Source: Candidatus Baldrarchaeota archaeon (GTDB lineage Archaea > Asgardarchaeota > Baldrarchaeia > Baldrarchaeales > DXJG01). Taken from it: DNA of 29,553 nucleotides. Positions 8,235-14,737 of the stretch are shown here, in pieces; position 1 is the stretch's first letter, and every line of letters begins with the position of its first letter. Both the position numbers and the translations under genes were made by a program. The stretch covers positions 1 through 29,553 of the forward strand of contig JAUQZC010000096.1 of NCBI GenBank assembly GCA_030587435.1. The letters run 5' to 3'. Under the pieces are notes generated by a model that had not been told where the DNA came from, ran no database searches, and saw only the letters and a list, made by a program, of their open reading frames with translations.

Positions 8235-8621
8235 ATGAAAATTCACTCAAGAATAATACTTGCAGTTTTCTTAACTGTAATAGTGCATGTATTCTTGTAC
8301 ACTGTATTTAATGTAAGTATTGGTTTGTTCACATTTCCAACTATGTTCATCATAGCGGTTATTGATTTTATCTGGTACGGTTTTAGTAAAACAGAACTGG
8401 GACTAGATGTTCTAGAACACTATCACTGGGCTCTGTTAGCATTAATATTTTCCAAGTTTTTGCCATTAGGATGTGCCCTAAGAACCCTCGGCATTTACCT
8501 TCTAATAAGCGAAATGCTTCAAACACACCCCTTTGCAATCGAGTCTACACATTTCTGGCAGTCAACAGTAATAGGCATTGTACTTACATTACTACTTGCT
8601 CTATCATATATCTATCTTTGA
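8235..8621 (+). CDS. Small integral membrane protein (128 aa)
   Basis: Hydrophobicity suggests three to four transmembrane helices: about 7-27 (IILAVFLTVIVHVFLYTVF), 30-50 (GLFTFPTMFIIAVIDFIWYG), 64-92 with a charged break, and 107-127 (VIGIVLTLLLALSYIYL). Histidines and acidic residues sit in the loop before the third helix (LDVLEHYHW). GGGGAG lies 9 bases before the ATG, a good ribosome-binding site. It stands alone between a divergent coiled-coil gene and an Lrp regulator. I recognise no family and can assign no function. Confidence 0.65.
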   Translation: MKIHSRIILAVFLTVIVHVFLYTVFNVSIGLFTFPTMFIIAVIDFIWYGFSKTELGLDVLEHYHWALLALIFSKFLPLGCALRTLGIYLLISEMLQTHPFAIESTHFWQSTVIGIVLTLLLALSYIYL

Positions 8622-8957
8622 ATTATTAAAATCTATAGTCTTAAAATAAGGAATAAATAGCTAATAACCGTTATGTCACCTCTAAATCCCTGTTTCAGCG
8701 TTATAACATGAAGTGTGAGCAATATTTTTACATTTAAGCAGTATTTGATATTATATAGTTTTGATAGAAATCGGTTTCATTTCATCGAGAAAATTCTTTT
8801 ATATTTTAAGGGTGGTATTCAAAAATTCTTCACAACACTAATAACACCTAACATCAGTTAGTAAAGAAATGGAGAACTAACTAGTAAGTAGATATTTAAC
8901 TCGTCTAAATTTGTTCATAGGAAATTTGACTTACATCGCTAATTAAAGGTGATATGT
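8622..8957. other. Gene-free stretch upstream of the first Lrp gene
   Basis: About 335 bases without a convincing frame. Short inverted elements occur 75-110 bases before the Lrp start: CTAAC (8848-8852), GTTAG (8857-8861) and CTAACT (8877-8882), the last pairing with AGTTAG at 8856-8861. They could form an operator for the downstream Lrp-type regulator, which often controls itself. A TATA-like TTTTATATTTTAAG lies near 8797-8810. No RNA gene was recognised. Confidence 0.4.
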
Positions 8958-9431
8958 TTGAAGGGGGATGAGCAAAAGGTTCAGTTGGATGATATTGATG
9001 TTGAGATTTTGAAAATTTTGCAAAAAGATTGTAGAGTTACATTAGATCAAATGTCAAAAATGTTAAACGTACCAAAATCAACGTTGCACTACAGAATCAA
9101 AAGACTTGAAAAACAGGGAGTAATTGAAGGATATTACGCAAAAATAAACCCGGCAAAGCTAGGAAAAGAATACATAACAGTAACACTCGTGAGAGCAAAA
9201 TACGGACCAGGATACCATAAAAAAGTCGGAGAAAAACTGGCAAAACTGCCAGGAGTATGGGCAGTATACTTCGTACTCGGAGAAACAGACTTCATAATCT
9301 TAACAAGGTCGAACAGCAGAGAAACTTTCATGAAAACACTGGAACAAATGATAAATAGCAAAGAAATCGAAAGAACATCAACAATGGTAGTCACCGAAAT
9401 AATAAAGGAAGATCCAAGAATTGAACTCTAA
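8958..9431 (+). CDS. Lrp/AsnC family transcriptional regulator
   Basis: A canonical archaeal Lrp-type protein of about 157 aa. The N-terminal winged HTH (LDDIDVEILKILQKD...TLDQMSKMLNVPKSTLHYRIKRLEKQGVI) is followed by a C-terminal RAM ligand-binding domain (KEYITVTLVRAKYG...LAKLPGVWAVYFVLGETDFIILTR). Such proteins form dimers to octamers that sense amino acids or other metabolites and repress or activate genes of metabolism. The start is TTG 8958, with GGTGAT (8948-8953) four bases before it; the in-frame GTG at 8949 lies inside that site. The ligand is unknown. It is followed by a second Lrp-type gene on the same strand but with its own promoter. Confidence 0.9.
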   Translation: MKGDEQKVQLDDIDVEILKILQKDCRVTLDQMSKMLNVPKSTLHYRIKRLEKQGVIEGYYAKINPAKLGKEYITVTLVRAKYGPGYHKKVGEKLAKLPGVWAVYFVLGETDFIILTRSNSRETFMKTLEQMINSKEIERTSTMVVTEIIKEDPRIEL

Positions 9432-9511
9432 CAGCAAATATTAATGAAAAACTATTTGACACTTCAGCAATACACTACTTAGATTACAGTCCTAGCTTTT
9501 AACCTCTATCC

Positions 9512-9535
9512 TCATCTATCTTAAATCTTAGATGA
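9512..9535. terminator. Inverted repeat after the first Lrp gene
   Basis: TCATCTA (9512-9518) and TAGATGA (9529-9535) pair perfectly around a 10-base AT-rich loop, 80 bases downstream of the Lrp stop. It may be a 3' end structure or an operator half-site pair. Confidence 0.3.
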
Positions 9536-9614
9536 AAACATAAAATGCTTAGAAAGCAGCCACTGAAATGTGAAATAAAAGTGGTAATATAAAGTTTTAA
9601 CAGAGAATGTCTCT

Positions 9615-9627
9615 TGCGAAGTTCGCA
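9615..9627. promoter_or_regulatory. TGCGAA-G-TTCGCA inverted repeat, candidate operator
   Basis: Thirteen bases with perfect 6-bp arms, about 65 bases upstream of the TATA box of the tandem Lrp gene. Lrp proteins favour short palindromes of this shape. Which regulator binds it is unknown. Confidence 0.4.
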
Positions 9628-9688
9628 TTCCATCTGATATTGATAAAAATTTCAATTCTATCATATTAGTTTTGGATAAGATAGTGTT

Positions 9689-9700
9689 AAATTTATATAT
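9689..9700 (+). promoter_or_regulatory. BRE/TATA-like element for the tandem Lrp gene
   Basis: AAATTTATATAT puts the expected transcript start near 9720-9725, right at the gene. The mRNA is therefore leaderless or nearly so, which matters for choosing between GTG 9724 and TTG 9733. Confidence 0.55.
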
Positions 9701-9732
9701 TATTTGGATATTGTTTTATATAGGTGGAAAAG

Positions 9733-10809
9733 TTGACAGTTATTCAAAAAATATGGGCTAAACGTGAAAAAGTAGCAAAACTTACAACTTCGGAGAAAAA
9801 ACTTCTCTCCATTTTGGATAAAGATTCTTGGCTAACACTTAGAGAAATGGGTAGACTGCTCAATATCTCCGCCAGTACAATCAATTATAGAATATCAAAA
9901 TTAATTCGCCTAGGTGTGCTTCAGCGACTATCTATAAACGTTAATCTTGAAAAAATAGGCTACAACGTTGCTTTCGTCGGGATCAATAACATAATTAACG
10001 AAGATGCATCACAAGCCGCAGAACATATATCCAAGGACAATAATGTGCTCTGTGTCCATAGAGGGATTGGCCATTACTCCCTTTTAACCAAGGTGTGCTA
10101 CAAAGATTTCAACGAGCTTTCAGATATGCTTGAAAAATGGAAAAACGATCTGGGCGATGTTCTCATGGAAGTTTTTCTGGTAACGGATATCTATAAATCC
10201 AGCGCCTTCCCAGATTTCTTCCCTGAACTTGACTACAAAGTTTACAGGCAAGCTTACACCAAAGTCTCTGAAAAAGACCAAGACAAAGCATCCAGAGAAA
10301 CAAAGGTGGATGAAAAAGATCTAAAGATTCTTACAATACTTGACAAGGATAACTGGACGAGATTTAAGGAAATCGGAGAATACGTAAAACTATCCGCCAA
10401 CAGCGTATTTTTCAGAATCAGAAAAATGATATTAAACCAAATAATAAAAAACTTCACAATAGTTATCGACCCCCAGAAGGCAGGCTTCACGGAAGTTTAC
10501 CTATTCATCGATACTCTTCGTTCACAGCTGAATTCGTTTGAGTTAGCTTCTAAACTAGCATCAGACCCAAATGTTGTCTTTGTAGCAACAGGTATTGGGG
10601 AATATTCAGTTTTAACCAGAGTTTTAGTTGAAGGACCGCTTAGAAAACTGCATAGAAAAGTTGAAGAACTAATAAAGAGAAAATACACAAACATTGGCAT
10701 AAAGTACTTTATTGCACTGGATACATGCAAAAACCTTGCCTTTCCAGACTTCTTTCCGGAATTTACACCTCGACCACCAATCAACTGCGGAAAACGTTAT
10801 TCAATGTAA
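9733..10809 (+). CDS. Tandem-duplicated Lrp/AsnC regulator (two HTH-RAM units in one chain)
   Basis: The chain of about 358 aa holds two complete Lrp-type units. Unit one: HTH at about residues 18-65 (TSEKKLLSILDKDSWLTLREMG...ISASTINYRISKL) and a RAM-like domain ending in SSAFPDFFPELDY. Unit two: HTH at about 195-240 (DEKDLKILTILDKDNWTRFKEIG...LSANSVFFRIRKM) and a RAM-like domain ending in NLAFPDFFPEFTP. The repeats align along their full length and both end in the same AFPDFFPE motif, so the gene arose by internal duplication. A covalent dimer binding an operator as one chain is the obvious inference. GGTGG lies five bases before TTG 9733; GTG 9724 would be the start if the message is leaderless. 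The second HTH is more diverged. Confidence 0.88.
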   Translation: MTVIQKIWAKREKVAKLTTSEKKLLSILDKDSWLTLREMGRLLNISASTINYRISKLIRLGVLQRLSINVNLEKIGYNVAFVGINNIINEDASQAAEHISKDNNVLCVHRGIGHYSLLTKVCYKDFNELSDMLEKWKNDLGDVLMEVFLVTDIYKSSAFPDFFPELDYKVYRQAYTKVSEKDQDKASRETKVDEKDLKILTILDKDNWTRFKEIGEYVKLSANSVFFRIRKMILNQIIKNFTIVIDPQKAGFTEVYLFIDTLRSQLNSFELASKLASDPNVVFVATGIGEYSVLTRVLVEGPLRKLHRKVEELIKRKYTNIGIKYFIALDTCKNLAFPDFFPEFTPRPPINCGKRYSM

Positions 10810-11015
10810 AACTTTAAGTTTTTTAATGTTGTATCAACAACTTACCGCATTTTCACATTGATTCGCGTAGAGTTAATACGAATGTTAATAGTTCCTACTG
10901 AGCTTTATTCCAAAGTTAAAACATACATTTGAGAATTTTAAAAACAAAGTTAGTATAGTCGTTAACTAACAATATTTCTAGTAATGTCAAATCTTGCTTA
11001 AAAGGGGTGAGAGGA

Positions 11016-11622
11016 TTGAGAATACTAGTATTAGGTGGAGCTGGATTCATAGGATCTGAAGCTGTAAAAAACCTTGTTAAAACCAGCGATTTCTCCGAAA
11101 TAGTTGTTGGAGATATAGATTTAGAAAAAGCGAAATTTCATAGTAGGGTTAAAAGATGAAAGAGTTTCAGTCATAAAGGTCGATGTACGCAATAAAAAGG
11201 AACTAGTTAACACACTGAAGGAATTTGATGTAATCGCCAGTACATTGCCTTTCAAATACGATATATTTGTGACAAAGGCTGCCATAAAAGCTGGGATAAA
11301 CGGATTAGATGTTGCTCAAGAAGAAGACCAATTTGCTCTACATGAAGAAGCTAAAAAAGCCGAAATAACTTATATTGCGGGACTTGGAGCAACACTAGGA
11401 ATAACTAATGTACTCCCTTAGATATGGTACTGATCGTCTTGATACGGTTTATAAGATAGAAATAGCATTTGCACCCTTTAGATGCGTCGCCCCAGCACCT
11501 GACTACTTTATACAACATTATGGGAAGCTGATCCTCAAGTGAAAGGACGATTGATCTATCAGGATGGCGAATTTATACGTGTACCGCCTTTGTCGTATCC
11601 AAAAATAGTAGTTTTTAGTTAA
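11016..11622 (+). pseudogene. Saccharopine dehydrogenase-like oxidoreductase, decayed
   Basis: It starts well, with GGGGTGA five bases before TTG 11016 and a Rossmann motif RILVLGGAGFIGSEAVKNLV, then VVGDIDLEKAK. Near 11140 the frame shifts; the text continues as VGLKDERVSVIKVDV and STLPFKYDIFVTKAAIKAGI. A stop follows ITNVLP at about 11420, further pieces read RLDTVYKIEIAFAPFRC and RLIYQDGEFIRVPPLSYP, and the frame ends at TAA 11620-11622. The last piece aligns with the middle of the intact paralogue at 11646-12803, so roughly 180 C-terminal residues are missing. It is a broken relative of its convergent neighbour, clearly diverged from it rather than a recent copy. Confidence 0.85.
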
Positions 11623-11645
11623 ATAAAGAAAATATTTGTGAATTA

Positions 11646-12803
11646 TTATTCTTCTGGTGTTTTTACGACTTCGTTGATTTTTATTCCCATTTTCTGCGCT
11701 TGTTTTAGGAATTTGTCAGCATCTAGGCATTCCGCTGGGAAGACTCCTCTTCTCTTGATTTCCCCTCTTGCAAGCATGATCGCAGCGACTGCAACTGGAG
11801 TTCCAGTCATGTAAGCTGTTGCATGTGTCCCATATTTTTCATACGCTTCTTTATGTGACATATATGAGTACATAATGTACCGCACTTTCTTTCCATCTTT
11901 TTCCCCTTTTACATCGGTTACAATCATTTCATGTCCTTCAAAGTTTGGCTTTAGTTCTGCTGGTGGACGTATGCATGCGAGGACTACGTCCATTGGAGCG
12001 ACTTTAACGCCTTTAACCTCTATGGGTTCTCTACTTGTAAGACCTAGCTTCCAAAGTACTTTTATCAGGTGTTTTTCCTCCTCCGACAAAGCTACTTTGA
12101 AATCAACATACCTGACTTTTTTACCAAGAAATAGAGGGAGAGTTACCACCTCTTCATGATTGGCGTAATATACTTTTAATGGACCTACAGGCTTGGGAAA
12201 TTCATATATTTCTTCGCCAGTCATGGAGGGTACCCATTTGAACTTGCCATTTTCGTACACTATTGATTTATATAGAAGTTCTTCAATTGCGATGTCTGGG
12301 GCAAAAGTAAAGATAATGTCTTCGCTGATAACTCTACTTCCATCTCTAATTCTTATTTCATCTACTGTATCAAGTTTATCAGCTATGTATTTTGCAAAAA
12401 TGTTGCTCATACCTGGGGCTTCGCCCATGCTTATAAGAGCTGATAAATTTGCCCTTTTCCATTCTTCGTCCCTAGCTAGTTGCTTGTACAGACCTTCAGC
12501 TGCTAGATCCATGTAATGTGTTCCGGTCTCGATTGCTGCGTCCATTATGCTTATATTCCATTCTGGTCGTGCAGCATTAATAACTAAATCGGCACTCATT
12601 AATGTGTTTAGTACGCTGGTAAAATCGGCGGCATTTACTTTTTTAATCTTTAGTTTATTGCTTCTTATCTTGTTTATTAACCTTTTTGCCCGTTCAATGG
12701 CGATATCTGCACAAATGACCTTAGATACTTCAGAAGCTTTGACTAAATGTTTTATTATAACGGTTCCAGCTGCACCAGCTCCACCTATCACAACGACTTC
12801 CAC
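11646..12803 (-). CDS. Saccharopine dehydrogenase-like NADP-binding oxidoreductase
   Basis: A 385-aa member of the saccharopine dehydrogenase/Lys9-like family. The N-terminus is a Rossmann fold with GGAGAAGT at about residues 7-14, a strand ending in ADIAIERAKRL (the acidic end of beta-2) and the LVINAARPEWN loop; the C-terminal half (KYGTHATAYMTGTPVAVAAIML) is the usual closing segment. Family members reduce or oxidise imine-linked amino acids (saccharopine, carboxynorspermidine) or have unknown substrates. Lysine metabolism or polyamine synthesis are both possible: the arginine decarboxylase gene next door makes a polyamine role attractive (carboxynorspermidine dehydrogenase belongs here), but this is inference. 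Start GTG 12803 follows GGAGG by seven bases; ATG 12824 would place that site inside the gene. Confidence 0.85.
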   Translation of the reverse strand: MEVVVIGGAGAAGTVIIKHLVKASEVSKVICADIAIERAKRLINKIRSNKLKIKKVNAADFTSVLNTLMSADLVINAARPEWNISIMDAAIETGTHYMDLAAEGLYKQLARDEEWKRANLSALISMGEAPGMSNIFAKYIADKLDTVDEIRIRDGSRVISEDIIFTFAPDIAIEELLYKSIVYENGKFKWVPSMTGEEIYEFPKPVGPLKVYYANHEEVVTLPLFLGKKVRYVDFKVALSEEEKHLIKVLWKLGLTSREPIEVKGVKVAPMDVVLACIRPPAELKPNFEGHEMIVTDVKGEKDGKKVRYIMYSYMSHKEAYEKYGTHATAYMTGTPVAVAAIMLARGEIKRRGVFPAECLDADKFLKQAQKMGIKINEVVKTPEE

Positions 12804-13000
12804 ATATAAGCCTCCATTACACAAAATTGAGTTCGAATCTAAGTTTAATTAAACCTTACTTACAAATTGATATTCCTTAAATGTTCCTTTCATATAGATT
12901 ACAACAGTAATATGATTTTCAAGTTCATGGGATAATAAGACTAATATGATACTTTCTAAGTTAACAAAACTGTATTAAAATGATTGAAACGCTTTTCGTA

Positions 13001-13480
13001 TTATTCCACTTCTACAACAATTGCTAATGCGCATCCGCATTTTTTGACCACATGTTCAGAGGACTTAATAATTATTCTTCCATCTATTTCCCGTTTCCTG
13101 TTTTCTGCCATTTTTATAACTCTTTTATAAGCTTCTTCTTCAGCTTCACCTGCCGAGATGTTAATATTAGAATATTCTGCAACAAGTGTTGGTCCGTTTA
13201 TTGTTCTTGCTACGGCTATGGCAGCAGCTATCTTTTGTCCCCTTTTTTCTGATGTCACAAATGTATATATTGCCGGTACATTAGAACCAGGATAAAACTG
13301 CGGTACTTTCTCTATGAATTCTACATCTGGAGGCAAAATGCTTGTTAGCTTTACTAAAGATATATCGCCTATTCCTGCTTTAATCAAACAGTTATCAAAA
13401 GCGTTTAAAGAGGTTTCTCCTTCAGCTGAAACAGCAGTTACTAAAACCTTCCTAGGTTTACCAAACATTCCCACTTTCAT
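13001..13480 (-). CDS. pdaD: Pyruvoyl-dependent arginine decarboxylase
   Basis: The enzyme converts arginine to agmatine, the first step of polyamine synthesis in many archaea. The proenzyme cleaves itself and turns a serine into a pyruvoyl group. The cleavage region LVKLTSILPPDVEF is clear, cutting between Thr and Ser (residues 46/47 from this start); the Methanocaldococcus enzyme has Ser-Ser, while the chlamydial one has Thr-Ser. The AEYS glutamate aligns with catalytic Glu109 of M. jannaschii. By hand alignment the position of Asn47 in that enzyme is Ser here. Length (about 159 aa) is normal. I chose ATG 13480 because GTGAT lies four bases before it; starts at 13486 or 13495 are possible. 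A TATA-like box lies at 13547-13557. Confidence 0.92.
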   Translation of the reverse strand: MKVGMFGKPRKVLVTAVSAEGETSLNAFDNCLIKAGIGDISLVKLTSILPPDVEFIEKVPQFYPGSNVPAIYTFVTSEKRGQKIAAAIAVARTINGPTLVAEYSNINISAGEAEEEAYKRVIKMAENRKREIDGRIIIKSSEHVVKKCGCALAIVVEVE

Positions 13481-13546
13481 TTTCATCACTATCAAGAAAC
13501 TATAAGTTCAGTTTCCTTCTCTAGTGTTATTTTCATCTTAACACCA

Positions 13547-13557
13547 ATATATTTAAA
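13547..13557 (-). promoter_or_regulatory. TATA-like box for the arginine decarboxylase
   Basis: TTTAAATATAT on the minus strand gives an expected transcript start near 13522 and a leader of about 40 bases. Confidence 0.5.
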
Positions 13558-13691
13558 AAGTTTTTAGACATATTGCCAAAATCTCTATTGAAATCGAGTA
13601 GTTAAATTTATTACTATGTTTTTAATCATTAAAATCTACAGTTTCGCTTTATTTAAAAGTTATTAACCGCTAGCTTGAATTAAAAGACTAA

Positions 13692-14098
13692 AGCCAACCA
13701 CAGCAAAGAGTTACAATTACGAAAAGCTCTATTTATTGAACCAAGTGTCTTATTGCTTGACGAGCCCCTAGGTGTACTTGACCTGAAAATTCCAATTTTC
13801 TTCCAATTTCGGTGAAAGTGGTTGAAGAACCGAAATTTGTTGGGAAAAGGTCTTCCTATCGGTGAGACTTGAAAAAATTGTTGTGGGAGAAGAAGCTAAA
13901 AACTTGAAAACCAAATGAAGGGAGCTGTTGAAAGTTATATCTATCAAGGCTCAGCAGTACTTATTAACATTAGGATAAACGATAAAACGCTCATGAAAGT
14001 TAGGGTACCAGCTACATCCGAAGTAGTAAATCCTTGAGTTAGGTAAACCTTTAACCATCGGATGGAAAAGGGAAAACGGAATACTAGTATTTCCCTAA
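13692..14098 (+). pseudogene. PotA-like polyamine ABC transporter ATPase, remnant
   Basis: Two pieces of an ABC ATPase are readable. At 13692-13790: SQPQQRVT (the end of the LSGGQQQR signature) and, after a one-base shift, KALFIEPSVLLLDEPLGVLDLK (arm, Walker B, D-loop). After a deletion that removed the switch histidine region, 13870-14098 reads EKIVVGEEAKNLK, then MKGAVESYIYQGSAVLINI and LTIGWKRENGILVFP with TAA at 14096-14098, which fits the TOBE domain found at the C-terminus of spermidine/putrescine (PotA) and related importers. Walker A and everything before the signature are gone. It lies beside the arginine decarboxylase gene, divergent from it. The exact substrate class cannot be proved from the fragment; sulfate, iron or molybdate/tungstate importers share the TOBE arrangement. 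Confidence 0.75.
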
Positions 14099-14237
14099 AT
14101 CCTAAATTTAACGTAACATTATGTTTAATTCGATTAATTAAAGTAAACAATTATTTTAGGTTAAGTGAGATAGTACTTTTTAATTGTTTAAATGTTAATC
14201 TTTATTTTTGGCAGTTTTCTGCTAGTGTTGGAACACA

Positions 14238-14250
14238 ATATTTTTAAAAT
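14238..14250 (+). promoter_or_regulatory. TATA-like box for the polyferredoxin-AOR operon
   Basis: ATATTTTTAAAAT gives an expected transcript start near 14270 and a leader of about 50 bases. The rest of the gap from 14099 to 14323 is AT-rich without other recognisable elements. Confidence 0.45.
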
Positions 14251-14323
14251 TATTATTTCCCCTCCTTTAAGTAATTAAAAGAATATGTTTGAAAACTTTG
14301 CAACATTCCAAGGTGAAGTTGAT

Positions 14324-14737
14324 ATGACAAAAAGATTAGCTGTTATAGACACGGAGAGATGTGTAGGCTGTCAAATGTGTATGTTTGCTTGTGCTCGACG
14401 TCACAGCGTAGGAGGGCTTGGAAAAAGCGCTATACATGTTAAATCAGCTGGAGGAGTGGAAAGAGGATTTGTAGTTGTAGTTTGTAGAGCATGTCCAGAT
14501 CCACCTTGCGCAAAGGTATGTCCAACTCAAGCAATAGTTCCCAGGAAAAATGGTGGAGTCCTTGTTAAACTCGACAAATGCATTGGCTGTAAACTATGTG
14601 TGGAAGTTTGCTTAATAGGTGCAGTAATATGGGATGAAGAAACAAACAAGCCTAGAATCTGCACATATTGCGGCTACTGTGCCAATTATTGTCCACATGG
14701 AGTATTAAAATTCCAAGAAATAGAGGAGGCAACCTAA
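14324..14737 (+). CDS. Polyferredoxin subunit of aldehyde:ferredoxin oxidoreductase (four 4Fe-4S sites)
   Basis: The 137-aa protein carries sixteen cysteines in four groups: 13/16/19/23, 54/57/62/66, 86/89/92/96 and 113/116/119/123, enough for four [4Fe-4S] clusters as in the small subunits of molybdo- and tungsto-enzymes (DmsB-like, AorA of Aromatoleum, WOR-S of Pyrococcus furiosus WOR5). It should carry electrons from AOR to a soluble ferredoxin or another partner in the cytoplasm. The start is ATG 14324, with AGGTGA seven bases before it; ATG 14285 would add a poorly conserved tail and has no such site. The stop TAA directly abuts the AOR start, so the two subunits are co-translated. No FAD subunit (AorC) follows. 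Confidence 0.9.
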   Translation: MTKRLAVIDTERCVGCQMCMFACARRHSVGGLGKSAIHVKSAGGVERGFVVVVCRACPDPPCAKVCPTQAIVPRKNGGVLVKLDKCIGCKLCVEVCLIGAVIWDEETNKPRICTYCGYCANYCPHGVLKFQEIEEAT

